NCBI RefSeq assembly: GCF_900129195.1
Contig: NZ_FQUY01000007.1
Span: 1 to 64,000 of the forward strand
DNA: 64,000 nucleotides
DNA from: Desulforamulus putei DSM 12395
GTDB taxonomy: Bacteria; Bacillota; Desulfotomaculia; Desulfotomaculales; Desulfotomaculaceae
Direction: 5' to 3'
The notes below the pieces were generated by a model. It ran no database searches. It saw only the letters and a list, made by a program, of their open reading frames with translations, and was not told the DNA's origin. Shown piece after piece: positions 1-8,501 of this stretch (position 1 is its first letter; each line of letters begins with the position of its first letter). Made by a program: the position numbers and the translations under genes.

Positions 1-848
1 CATAATATAGGGCTCCACATAAGATGAGACAACCTTGCAGGTTTTGCGTGAAACGGAACGGGCAGCCGAAACCACTTCGTATATGTGGCTTTACCGTACC
101 GGGCGGCAAGGGCCTCCGATCATCCTTTATGATTATCAAAGAACCCGGGCCAGCAAGCATCCACGCCAGTTTTTATCAGGCTTCAAGGGGTACTTGCATG
201 TGGACGGCTACGCCGGCTACAATGATCTGCCTGATGTTACCCTGGTAGTCTGTTTGGGCCCATGCCAGGCGCAAGTTTGATGAGGCGCTGAAGGCATTGC
301 CTGGTTCTGCCGCATCTGCTTCGGTGGCAGCAAAGGAAGGGCTGGATTTTTGCAATCAGCTCTTTGCCATTGAGCGAGAATTGCATGATGTCACGCCTGA
401 AGAACGTCATAAAATTCGTTTGGCGCGCAGCCGACCGGTGCTGGATGCCTTTTGGTCGTGGCTGAAAACCCAGGCTCCCCGGGTATTACCCAAAAGCGCC
501 CTCGGGCAGGCCATTAAGTACTGCCTTAATCAGTGGAACAAGCTGGAGGCATTTCTCCAGGATGGTCGGTTAGAATTAGATAATAACCGCAGTGAAAGAT
601 CCATTAAGCCATTTGTGATTGGCCGCAAAAACTGGCTGTTCACAAACACCCCGCGGGGTGCTAGGGCTAGCGCTGTTATTTACAGCATTGTTGAAACGGC
701 TAAGGAGAATAATTTGAATCCTTTGGCCTATCTCACTTATCTTTTCGAGCAGCTGCCCAACATAGATACCACAGACCCAGGCGAATTAGATAAGCTGCTT
801 CCCTGGTCAGCTACCTTACCCATTGCTTGTCGAGTATATAATAATTAA
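1..848 (+). pseudogene. IS66-family transposase, C-terminal part, frameshifted
   Basis: The translation carries the IS66 (Tnp_IS66) DDE core: DETTLQVL, YMWLYRTG and LHVDGYAGYN up to about base 250, then CWAHARRKFDEALKALP in the next frame, and LDNNRSERSIKPFVIGRKNW with the last catalytic region near 580-640. One extra T in the run at 253-255 shifts the frame inside the WAHARRKF motif. A second shift, an extra A near 20-22 just before DETT, is likely. The 5' part lies outside the window. With one or two frameshifts the protein cannot be made intact, so this copy is probably dead unless supplied in trans. The family assignment is secure; whether the shifts are real or sequencing errors cannot be told here. 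Confidence 0.9.
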
Positions 849-858
849 TGTTACATGG

Positions 859-900
859 ATCCCCACTTTCCTTGGAAGGTGGGGATTATTTGACGCTTAC
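859..900 (+). mobile_element. Right end of the IS66 element (hairpin and terminal inverted repeat)
   Basis: The sequence tgacgcttac at 891-900 is the reverse complement of GTAAGCGTCA, matching the GTAAGCG-type ends typical of IS66 elements. It begins about 40 bases after the transposase stop. Between them, atccccac at 859-866 pairs with gtggggat at 879-886, and the stem continues inward. The left end is outside the window, so a target duplication cannot be checked. Confidence 0.7.
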
Positions 901-1226
901 GTCAACAACTGAGATATATCCGTAGAGACATAGCGATCATAACCCATCTTGCCAAAAGAAGTGAGCTCTCTCTTTTGAATAAAAGGCAGTATCGTAATCT
1001 GCTTGTAAGTCAGGAAATTTATGCCAGCAATTAGATTATATATTTTGTTGAATTTTTCAAAAGGTACTTTGGTATGTTTGATTTGGCGTATTAGGTCGAT
1101 TGTTACTGACACTGCATAGTGATTGGAAACTAACGTTTTTTAATGTCCATAAGTTGACGGATATACCGACCGAAATCCACGGAAGGGGATCAGTGGTGAG
1201 ATCAGCCACCGATCCCCTTTCTGAAT
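901..1226. other. Intergenic stretch, no gene recognised
   Basis: This AT-rich region lies between the IS66 end and the DUF5348 gene. Short open frames exist on the minus strand, but none has a recognisable motif or convincing ribosome site. It is probably decayed mobile-element DNA. Confidence 0.4.
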
Positions 1227-1430
1227 TTAAATTGTCACCCTGTACGTATCTTGGGTTCGCAAATTGAACAGGGTATCTTGCATAACAACATACCATTCAC
1301 TGTCTAACTCTAATCGACAGGCAATACGACTTTGACTGACCGAAAGTTCCAAATATTCTCCGCAATGAAGTCCGTACTCACGGTTTCCCAGAACGACAAC
1401 CCATCGATCTTGCTGAGGATCGTATTTCAT
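1227..1430 (-). CDS. DUF5348-like small protein
   Basis: A 67-residue protein beginning MKYDPQQDRWVVVLGN, with GLHCGEYLEL, a CRLE segment, WYVVM and an ending FNLRTQDTYRVTI. This resembles DUF5348 proteins, which often travel with transposition modules and have no known role. The start follows a G-rich ribosome site (ggggggtagaaATG on the minus strand). It lies 18 bases downstream, on the same strand, of the tail of an ExeA-like transposition ATPase, as expected for such modules. The frame is intact, but the neighbours are fragments, so it may be a stranded cargo gene. Confidence 0.6.
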   Translation of the reverse strand: MKYDPQQDRWVVVLGNREYGLHCGEYLELSVSQSRIACRLELDSEWYVVMQDTLFNLRTQDTYRVTI

Positions 1431-1448
1431 TTCTACCCCCCCGACGCT

Positions 1449-1574
1449 TCATGACAATTCTCCTTGGATCACGCGTTTAACCATGTGATCGTCAATAATC
1501 CGATAACCGTTCTGGGCGCCGTAGAGTAGGCAATGAGTGCACACCTTGTTAACGAGTCGGTCGGTTGCAAACGG
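1449..1574 (-). pseudogene. C-terminal remnant of an ExeA-type AAA transposition ATPase
   Basis: Reading the minus strand towards 1449 gives FATDRLVNKVCTHCLLYGAQ followed by NGYRIIDDHMVKRVIQGELS and a stop. This is the usual tail of the ExeA/TniB-like ATP-binding protein that accompanies some DDE transposases. Only about 40 residues remain; the P-loop and sensor parts are missing because the match stops near 1571, where an unrelated HEPN fragment begins on the other strand. The call rests on recalled similarity of the tail and has not been searched. Confidence 0.55.
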
Positions 1575-1855
1575 TGGATACCTCTCATTACCTTAAAGGG
1601 TATATTGCATTAAACGGCGGAGAAATTCAGAGGATTCACGATCTTGTTGCCCTTAATAAAATATGTAGGAACTATGATTTAAGCTTTGCAGAAATCGAAA
1701 ACGACTGCTTGAACCTGACTGATTATGGGGTACAAGCCCGTTACCCTTTCAATCTCGAACTTAATGAAACGGATATGTTGCTGGCATTGAAAAGTGCGGA
1801 GCGGATTCAAGATTTTGTTAAGCAGAAAGCAAAGGATATAAATCTCGATACCTAA
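1565..1855 (+). pseudogene. HEPN-domain protein, N-terminally truncated
   Basis: The frame reads HYLKGYIALNGGEIQRIHDL, then LTDYGVQARYPF and ALKSAERIQDFVKQKA. These match the second half of small HEPN-domain proteins (usually 120-135 residues), which commonly pair with a MNT nucleotidyltransferase as toxin-antitoxin modules. The first helix with its conserved acidic and histidine positions is absent, and the homology starts where the ATPase remnant ends (about 1571-1585). No ribosome site precedes the possible TTG start, and no MNT partner is next to it. It is best read as a fragment left by an insertion or deletion. Confidence 0.65.
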
Positions 1856-2283
1856 TGTAGCGAATCACGCTATTTGGCATCAAGCTAGGGCCAAGGCGAG
1901 GGATGTCCGAGAACAAACGGTTGGTAAGCCAGTCCATGCTTCCGGACATTCTAAATATCTGTTGAAATCTGAGCAAAGAATTGATATTCTCATCTTAAGT
2001 TGTGGCATTGTGCCATTACGAGGCATAGGGGTTGAGCGGGCAAACTCTTGGACTCCTATGCCGTTCATGACCACATAAGCCGCCTCCTGCGTAGATTTTT
2101 AAAGCATGAGACGGCTTTTCTGCATTTATTGTCGGTTTTCCTGCAGTTTAGCATGATTTTTTGCCTACCGACACTGACATTGATTTCTTTACTGCCAACC
2201 TGCGTGGGTGGTAACACCTGACGATTCACATCTTGCCGGAAATGAGGGTATACAAATTCTTTCACTAAAGGGAGGACAAAATT
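1856..2283. other. Intergenic stretch, possible unassigned coding debris
   Basis: A plus-strand frame stays open from about 1850 to 2072, containing HASGHSKYLLKSEQRIDILI, but it lacks a start signal and I recognise no family. A minus-strand frame at 2065-2265 also has no motif. The only clear signal is the ribosome site aaagggagg at 2269-2277 serving the next gene. Confidence 0.35.
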
Positions 2284-2730
2284 ATGAAATATACCGAAGC
2301 AAAGTTAGGCAGAATCTTCATTTTACGATTAGAACATGGGGACCGCTTGCCAGATACAATTGAGGAATTTGCCCAGAGTCAGGGAATCGAATCAGCTACT
2401 CTGCTTTTTCTTGGCGGTTCCGACCAGAATAGCAAGGTGGTAGTTGGACCCGAGGATGGAACGGCAATAAAGCCGGTTCCAACCGTGATTGGCTTACCAG
2501 GAGTCAGTGAGTCTGTAGGTGTTGGGACCATTTTTCTCAATGAAGACAGGATGCCAAAACTTCATTTACACTCTGCCTTTGGTCGCAAAGAACAAACCGT
2601 GACAGGGTGTACAAGAGAAGGGGTAACCATTTGGCATATTGGCGAGGTCATAATCTTTGAACTTATCAACTGTTCGGCCCAAAGAAAAATTGACCCTACC
2701 ACTGGTTTTGAACTTTTACAAGTCCAATAG
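2284..2730 (+). CDS. PPC-domain (DUF296) protein
   Basis: A 148-residue single-domain protein of the PPC/DUF296 family (plant and prokaryote conserved, AT-hook-associated in plants). Visible hallmarks are the start RIFILRLEHGDRLPDTIEEF, ATLLFLGG, the histidine-rich metal-binding segment PKLHLHSAFGR, and the C-terminal EVIIFEL strand. Bacterial members form trimers with a bound metal; their function is poorly known, and DNA binding has not been shown for most. The ATG at 2284 has a good ribosome site (gggagg) six to ten bases upstream. It seems to stand alone, and the next gene is convergent. Confidence 0.85.
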   Translation: MKYTEAKLGRIFILRLEHGDRLPDTIEEFAQSQGIESATLLFLGGSDQNSKVVVGPEDGTAIKPVPTVIGLPGVSESVGVGTIFLNEDRMPKLHLHSAFGRKEQTVTGCTREGVTIWHIGEVIIFELINCSAQRKIDPTTGFELLQVQ

Positions 2731-2895
2731 TTTCCCTTTTTCAATAATATCTGGATTGAAATCGGCGACATGCCGCTGCGGTAAGATTCAGGCTGGCCCA
2801 TGAATGGCATTGAAAAGAGGAACATTCTCGGCGGCACTTTTTGGGATAGCCACGCCGCTTGCAGAAACTTTGCCTGCGGTCTGGTCGGCTCTTTC

Positions 2896-3357
2896 CTATT
2901 GTCCCGGCCCAAGGATAATTTGGCATGTTACCTTTTTTGCTAATCTATTCAAATTAAATCTAAGCCCCGCTGCCGCTGCCGGGGTAGTGGCGTGCGGGTT
3001 AGGCAGTATCAAAAAGGTTGTTGGCTTCTCCACGGTTAATTTTGTTATTACTTTCTCAGTTTTTCCAATTTTGATGCCAACTTCCACCTTGACATTCTGA
3101 TCCTTCGCCTTTTTGGCAAATTCATTGAGAACCGTCTCCGCATGATTTTTCAATTCATATTCAAACCAGTGGAAAAACTTCATGCGGGTGGATGATGTAT
3201 TAATCCATTCATCTCCCAGTAAATATTTCCACCCTTCGTCCAGAATAAAGACAGCTTTTAGCGGCATTTTCATTTCTCTAGCCAACCGGATGGCTGTTTC
3301 ACCCGCTGCGTCGGCAGAAGGTGAACCGTCTGTAATAAACAGAATTTGACCGTTCAT
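2896..3357 (-). CDS. Universal stress protein family (UspA-like)
   Basis: A 153-residue Rossmann-like Usp domain. It begins MNGQILFITDGSPSADAAGE, matching the first beta strand and nucleotide-contacting Asp of UspA proteins, followed by the helix ETAIRLAREM and strand PLKAVFIL. The C-terminal ATP-binding consensus GxxGx9GS is not clear; the tail reads LRFNLNRLAKKVTCQIILGP. It may therefore belong to the non-ATP-binding branch. An agaaagaggg ribosome site precedes the ATG. It is monocistronic and convergent with the PPC gene. Likely soluble and cytoplasmic. Confidence 0.8.
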   Translation of the reverse strand: MNGQILFITDGSPSADAAGETAIRLAREMKMPLKAVFILDEGWKYLLGDEWINTSSTRMKFFHWFEYELKNHAETVLNEFAKKAKDQNVKVEVGIKIGKTEKVITKLTVEKPTTFLILPNPHATTPAAAAGLRFNLNRLAKKVTCQIILGPGQ

Positions 3358-3509
3358 GGGAGACCCTCTTTCTGTTTGTTTATAAAAGCATCACAATGGC
3401 AACCAAGCTTCGGAATTCTTGTTACTGAATAGGGATCATTGCATTCTTCTTTTCGGACTAGTTCCTACCTTGCAGATTCTATACAATGAATGTGATGCTA
3501 TAATTATGA

Positions 3510-3834
3510 CTTGCGATAGGGCGTTCTAACAAGAAGGAATTTTTAAAGAACCCTGCTTACCTCAGCGACATTGAGAAAAGCCGGAGAAACCCACCGGATA
3601 AACCTCTATTAGAAAAGATTGCTACAATACTGAAGCTTACAGAAGATGATAAAAACCTCATGTTTTGACCTGGCAGGCAAAGGCAGATGTGAAGTTTCCC
3701 CGGATCTCCCGGAATATATCATGTCAAACGAGGTTGTGAGAGTAGCTTTGAGTAAAGCCAAAGATGTAGCGACTGAAGATGACTGGCAACAATTTATTGA
3801 TAAGCTTAATAAGAAAGGATATAGTGGAAATTAA
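3510..3834 (+). pseudogene. XRE-family transcriptional regulator, degraded
   Basis: The frame at 3531-3665 reads KKEFLKNPAYLSDIEKSRRN then PPDKPLLEKIATILKLTED. This is the recognition helix and later helices of an XRE (Cro/CI) HTH domain. It ends at TGA 3666-3668, but one extra T at 3663-3666 accounts for this: the next frame continues DLAGKGRCEVSPDLPEYIMS and ends at 3834. The first half of the HTH is also missing or scrambled; an in-frame stop sits at 3507-3509. The last 60 residues follow a recognisable start (TTG or ATG) but make no complete domain. Treated as a pseudogene with a deletion and a frameshift. Confidence 0.7.
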
Positions 3835-3945
3835 ACGAGAAAGATGAAAAAAATCCAAACAACTTGTTTAAAAAAAGTATAATATTACCATAGGGACTAA
3901 AGTATTAGGCCATAATCCTATAACATGCTATGAAAATTAGTATTA

Positions 3946-4010
3946 TAAAGGGCAAACCTCGCAAAGCCAAGGGCCCGGTGGGCAACGAATTCTATGGCAG
4001 CCCTTTGCAG
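3946..4010 (+). promoter_or_regulatory. Possible decayed cyclic-di-GMP-I (GEMM) riboswitch
   Basis: The leader of the GGDEF/HD-GYP gene has gggcaaacc (about 3950-3958), gcaaagccaaggg (3961-3973) and tatggcagccc (3993-4003), in the order of the conserved GEMM-I blocks GGGCAAACC, GCAAAGCC-GGGCC and GGCAGCC. The P2 hairpin normally lying between the first two blocks (with the GAAA tetraloop) is missing; only two bases separate them. It may be a variant or a non-functional relic. The downstream gene makes or degrades c-di-GMP, which favours the reading. Confidence 0.4.
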
Positions 4011-4078
4011 CAAAATCCTGGGGCGTGACGATCTGTGCTTTGGCACTTTGTAGTTTTATGCGAAAAGGTAGGGGGAAG

Positions 4079-6418
4079 ATGAAAGAAAAACTTTTTCGAG
4101 AAATTCTAATGAAATCACCCTTTGGTTACGCCTATCACAAATTACTGATGGGGAGTGAAGGTGAACCGGAAGACTATATCTTTCTGGAAGTTAATCCCGC
4201 CTTTCAAGAAATGACCGGGTTAAAAAGCGAAGCTGTTCTCGGGAAAAGGGTGACGGAAGTGCTGCCCGACATCAGGAAGGGTAGCTTTGACTGGGTGGCC
4301 TTCTACGGCAAGGTGGCCCTGACCGGCGAAAGGCAGGAGTTCTGCCAGTATGCAGAACCTCTGCAGCGCTGGTACAAAATAACCGCCTTTTCTCCTGAAA
4401 AAGGGTATTTTGTCACCTTGTTTCAGGAAATCACCGAAGAAATCCGGCAGATCGAAAACCTTGAGGCCCAGAAAGAAAAAATCGAGGAGCTGTCCAAAGA
4501 ACTGGAAATGGTGTTCAACGGTACCCAGGATACCATGTTCCTGGTCAGGGTGGAAGACGGAGAATTCCGGTACATGAGGAACAATGCCGCCCACCGGAAA
4601 TTGACAGGGTTCAACCTAGAGGATATAAAAGACAAAACCCCCGTTGAACTGGCCGGGAAAGAAATTGGTGAAGCCGTCAGTGCCAATTATCAAAGGTGCG
4701 TGGACAGTAAAAAGCCCGTGACCTATGAAGAGACCCTGATCCTCCCCGCCGGAAAAAGGACCTGGCTGACTACCCTGACGCCGGTGCTGGAAAAGGGGAA
4801 GGTAAAATACCTGGTTGTCTCCGGCAAGGATATTACCCTGCAAAAGAAGGCCGAAGAAGAACTCAAAAAGAGGCTGAAATACGAAAAAATAATCAGCAGT
4901 GTTTCGCAGCTGTCTTTACAGGAAAGAAGCCTTGAAGTTTTTCTGACAGAATCCCTGCGGCTTATGGGCGAGGGCATGGGGGTAAGCCGGGCCTACCTCT
5001 TTGAAGCGGACCGGGGAAAAGAGACCGCGAGCAACACTTTTGAGTGGACGGCGCCCGGTATAACGCCCCAGAAAGAAAACCTTCAGGAAATCCCTGTGGC
5101 TGAATTTACCTGGTGGGTGGACAGGCTGAAAAACAGGGAAGTGATAAACTACAGGGACATTGAAGACATCCCCGACGAAAAGACAAAGGAAATCTTAAGA
5201 CCTCAGGAGATCAAGTCCCTGCTGGTGCTGTCCCTTTATGTGGAAGGGGATTTATACGGCTTTATCGGTTTTGACGACTGCCTGAAAAACAGGGAATGGT
5301 CTGAAGCCGACATCAATTTACTGCAGCTTGCCGCAAGGATTATTTCCGAATATATTCTGCGCAAGAAATTTGAAGAAAAAATCCTCTTTTTGTGCTATCA
5401 TGACCAGCTGACAGGGCTTTACAACCGCAGGTTCATGGAAGAAGAAATAAGGCGGCTGGATACGCCGCGTCAGCTGCCTGTATCGGTCATCATGGGTGAT
5501 GTCAACGGATTGAAGCTGACCAATGACGTCTTCGGCCACAGGGCAGGGGATCTTCTTTTAAAGAAAGCGGCAGAGATAATAAAGGAAAGCTGCCGCCGGG
5601 AGGATATCATCGCCCGCTGGGGCGGGGACGAATTTGTTGTTTTGCTGCCCCGGACCGATATGAAAGCAGCGGAAGAAATTGTCAGGAGGATTAAAAACAA
5701 GTGTGCTTTGGACAGTGAGGGGCTCATACAGGTGAGTATTGCCCTGGGCTATGCCACAAAAAATAAAGCCGAAGAAAATATCTGGCAGGTACTGAAGGAA
5801 GCCGAGGAATGGATGTACCGTAATAAGCTTCTGCAGAGCAAAAGTTACAGAAATGCCGTTATTTCCTCCCTGAAGGCCACCCTTTTTGAAAAAAGCATGG
5901 AAACGGAAGAGCATGCAGAAAGGTTAAAGGAAATGAGCCTGAAAATAGCGAAAGGGTTGGGCCTTTCCGCTAAACAAATGGACGAACTGGAGCTGCTGGC
6001 GGCGCTTCACGACATCGGGAAAGTGGCGATTAAAGAAAGTATATTGATGAATCCAGGCGAACTAACGGAGGAAGAGTGGGAGGAAATGAAAAAACATCCG
6101 GAGATCGGGTACCGGATCGCCCGGGCGACACCGGAACTGGCCCCTGTTGCCGAATACATCCTGTGCCACCATGAACGGTGGGACGGCAGGGGCTATCCCC
6201 GGGGGTTAAAAGGTGAAGAAATCCCTTTTTTATCCCGTATCCTGGCAGTTGCTGACGCCTTTGATGCAATGACCAATGACAGGCCCTATCGGAAAGCAAT
6301 GAGCAGGGAAGAAGCTTTAGCTGAACTTGAAAGGAATGCGGGGACGCAGTTTGACCCGGAGGTAGTAAGTGCTTTTATTGAAAGCTGCTGCTACAGTGAT
6401 GAAAATTTTCAGAAATAA
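4079..6418 (+). CDS. PAS-PAS-GAF-GGDEF-HD-GYP cyclic-di-GMP protein
   Basis: A cytoplasmic sensor of about 779 residues. From the ATG at 4079 the order is PAS (about 5-120), PAS (145-255), GAF-like (275-430), GGDEF (from 439) and HD-GYP (610-775). The diguanylate cyclase motif is intact (RWGGDEFVVLL near 513), with an RxxD inhibitory site (RRED) five residues upstream. The phosphodiesterase part has HDIGK near 644 and HHERWDGRGYPRGLKGEEIP near 696, so both activities look possible. I prefer ATG 4079 over the GTG at 4025 because a gggggaag ribosome site sits just before it. No membrane segment is visible. The next gene is a second GGDEF protein 22 bases on. Confidence 0.9.
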   Translation: MKEKLFREILMKSPFGYAYHKLLMGSEGEPEDYIFLEVNPAFQEMTGLKSEAVLGKRVTEVLPDIRKGSFDWVAFYGKVALTGERQEFCQYAEPLQRWYKITAFSPEKGYFVTLFQEITEEIRQIENLEAQKEKIEELSKELEMVFNGTQDTMFLVRVEDGEFRYMRNNAAHRKLTGFNLEDIKDKTPVELAGKEIGEAVSANYQRCVDSKKPVTYEETLILPAGKRTWLTTLTPVLEKGKVKYLVVSGKDITLQKKAEEELKKRLKYEKIISSVSQLSLQERSLEVFLTESLRLMGEGMGVSRAYLFEADRGKETASNTFEWTAPGITPQKENLQEIPVAEFTWWVDRLKNREVINYRDIEDIPDEKTKEILRPQEIKSLLVLSLYVEGDLYGFIGFDDCLKNREWSEADINLLQLAARIISEYILRKKFEEKILFLCYHDQLTGLYNRRFMEEEIRRLDTPRQLPVSVIMGDVNGLKLTNDVFGHRAGDLLLKKAAEIIKESCRREDIIARWGGDEFVVLLPRTDMKAAEEIVRRIKNKCALDSEGLIQVSIALGYATKNKAEENIWQVLKEAEEWMYRNKLLQSKSYRNAVISSLKATLFEKSMETEEHAERLKEMSLKIAKGLGLSAKQMDELELLAALHDIGKVAIKESILMNPGELTEEEWEEMKKHPEIGYRIARATPELAPVAEYILCHHERWDGRGYPRGLKGEEIPFLSRILAVADAFDAMTNDRPYRKAMSREEALAELERNAGTQFDPEVVSAFIESCCYSDENFQK

Positions 6419-6440
6419 ATGCTTAGGGGTTGGTTTATCG

Positions 6441-8483
6441 GTGAACGCATTTAAAGGCAAGAGGATTCTTATTGTAGAAGACAGCAGGTTTCAGGCACAA
6501 ATAACGGCAAATATCCTGAATAAGTACGGGTATATGACCGAAATTGCCCTGACGGGGGAAGAAGCTGTGGAGAAAGTCTCTGGCAGCCGGTGCCCCGACC
6601 TCATTCTGGTGGATATAGAACTGGGAAAAGGAATGGATGGGGCGCTGGCAGCCCGGACAATACAGCAGTTCAGAGACGTACCTGTGGTATTTCTTACCGC
6701 CCATACTGAAAAGGAAATTGTGGAGAAAATCCGTACGATTACGGGCTACGGGTATGTGCTGAAAGGCGCCGGCGAACATGTGCTGGTATCCACAGTTGAA
6801 ATGGCGCTGCATCTTTATGAAGCCAATGCCCATGCGAACATGTACCGGCAGATATTTGAAAATTCATTGAATGAGATCTATATTTTTCACCCTGAGACCT
6901 TAAAATTTATTGCGGTGAACCGCGGCGCCAGAAAAAATCTGGGTTATACAATCGAAGAACTGAGCACCATGACGCCCCTTGACCTGGAGCCAGAACTGGA
7001 TTCTGAGAGCTTCAGGGCACTGCTTGAACCTCTGGTTGGTGGGATGCAGGAACAGATCCTGTTTAACACGGTGCACCGGCGGAAAGACGGCTCCCTTTAC
7101 CCTGCGGAAATGCACTTGCAGCTGTTTGGACACAGTGGAGAAAAAGTATGTGTAGCACTTATTATCGACCTGACAGAGCGCAGGAAGATGGAAGAAGAGC
7201 TGCGGGCAAGGGATGCAACTTTAGGCACTATTATGGGCTCGGCCCGGGATGCCATCATCATGCTTGACGGGCAGGGGAACGTCACTTTTTGGAACCCTGC
7301 AGCGGAACAGCTCTTCGGCTACTCCCGGGAAGAAATCCTAGGGAAGGACCTGCACCGGCTGGTGGTGCTGGACGAATGCCTTTACCAGGCCTATAATAAG
7401 GCTTTCAAGCACTTTCAGTTAACAGGGGAAGGGAATACCATAGGGAAAACAACTGAGTTGAAAGCTAAACATAAAGACGGGCGGGAGCTTGATGTGGAGC
7501 TCTCACTGTCTGCTTTGAGGATTAGGGACGCCTGGCATGCGGTGGGAATTGTGCGCGACATCAGCGAGCGCAAGCGGCTGGAGGAGGATAACAGGCGCAA
7601 AGAAGAGTGTCTCCGCCTGATGCTGGAGGGCATTCCCAATCCGGCCTGGCTCATTAACAGGGAGCGCATCATCCTGGCCCAGAACAAAGCAGCCGAAAGA
7701 ATAATGGGATCGAAAACAGGAGATTATTGCTGGGAAAGCATACATGGGATGGAAACCCTTCCGGACCGGTCCCGGGAGGCAATTGAAAAATCCGGCACCC
7801 CTTTACCCGGCACGAAATGTTATTTCTGCCGCGTAGATGAGGCTTTGGATAAAAATGCACCAATAAACAGCGAAGTGGAGTTTGCAGGGGGCATCTGGGA
7901 TACCTGGTGGATTCCCTTGGGAGAGGATATCTACCTTCACTATGCCGTGGACGTTACAAAATATAAAAAGATGGAGGAACAGCTTTACCGGCTGTCCAAT
8001 ACCGATCCCCTGACAAATGCTTACAACCGCCGCTATTTTATGCAGGTGCTGGAACAGGAAATGGAGCGCACGGGGCGGACCGGACTACCATTTTCAATAA
8101 TCATGGTGGACCTGGACCACTTTAAGAGCATAAACGACCGCTTCGGGCACGCTGCCGGCGATCTGGTTCTTAAAAGTTTAGTAGACTTGATCAACGGGAG
8201 GATCCGCAAAATAGACTGCCTGGCCCGCTGGGGCGGAGAAGAATTTGTAATACTTTTGCCAAATACCCCGGTGGATAAGGCCGCCGGTTTAGCGGAAGAG
8301 ATTCGAGGGCAGTTAAGCAAAATGAATATTCCGGGCGTAGGTAGTGTGACTGCCAGTTTCGGAGTGGCTGGGTACTGCCCGTCGGATACGTCTGATACCC
8401 TCATTATGCGTGCTGACAATATGCTGTACGAAGCGAAGGCCGCCGGGAGGAACTGTGTGCGGTATAGAGAAGAATGTCTATAG
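6441..8483 (+). CDS. Response regulator with PAS domains and GGDEF output
   Basis: About 680 residues from GTG 6441: receiver domain (KRILIVEDSRFQAQITANIL, phospho-acceptor Asp in LILVDIELGKGMDG near residue 56, VFLTAH), three PAS-type regions (about 130-245, 255-385, 395-500), and GGDEF from about 515. The active site is GGEEF (RWGGEEFVILL), compatible with diguanylate cyclase activity, and RKID five residues before it forms an RxxD feedback site. GTG 6441 follows aggggttgg; earlier in-frame ATGs overlap the upstream gene without a ribosome site. It is probably co-transcribed with the upstream c-di-GMP gene. No cognate histidine kinase is visible nearby. Confidence 0.88.
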   Translation: MNAFKGKRILIVEDSRFQAQITANILNKYGYMTEIALTGEEAVEKVSGSRCPDLILVDIELGKGMDGALAARTIQQFRDVPVVFLTAHTEKEIVEKIRTITGYGYVLKGAGEHVLVSTVEMALHLYEANAHANMYRQIFENSLNEIYIFHPETLKFIAVNRGARKNLGYTIEELSTMTPLDLEPELDSESFRALLEPLVGGMQEQILFNTVHRRKDGSLYPAEMHLQLFGHSGEKVCVALIIDLTERRKMEEELRARDATLGTIMGSARDAIIMLDGQGNVTFWNPAAEQLFGYSREEILGKDLHRLVVLDECLYQAYNKAFKHFQLTGEGNTIGKTTELKAKHKDGRELDVELSLSALRIRDAWHAVGIVRDISERKRLEEDNRRKEECLRLMLEGIPNPAWLINRERIILAQNKAAERIMGSKTGDYCWESIHGMETLPDRSREAIEKSGTPLPGTKCYFCRVDEALDKNAPINSEVEFAGGIWDTWWIPLGEDIYLHYAVDVTKYKKMEEQLYRLSNTDPLTNAYNRRYFMQVLEQEMERTGRTGLPFSIIMVDLDHFKSINDRFGHAAGDLVLKSLVDLINGRIRKIDCLARWGGEEFVILLPNTPVDKAAGLAEEIRGQLSKMNIPGVGSVTASFGVAGYCPSDTSDTLIMRADNMLYEAKAAGRNCVRYREECL

Positions 8484-8501
8484 ATATTCGAGGATATAAA
8501 C

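Noticed and set aside
2065-2265. Minus-strand open frame with a start near the PPC gene
   Set aside because: No domain, no ribosome site on its strand and overlaps the PPC leader; kept only as unassigned stretch.
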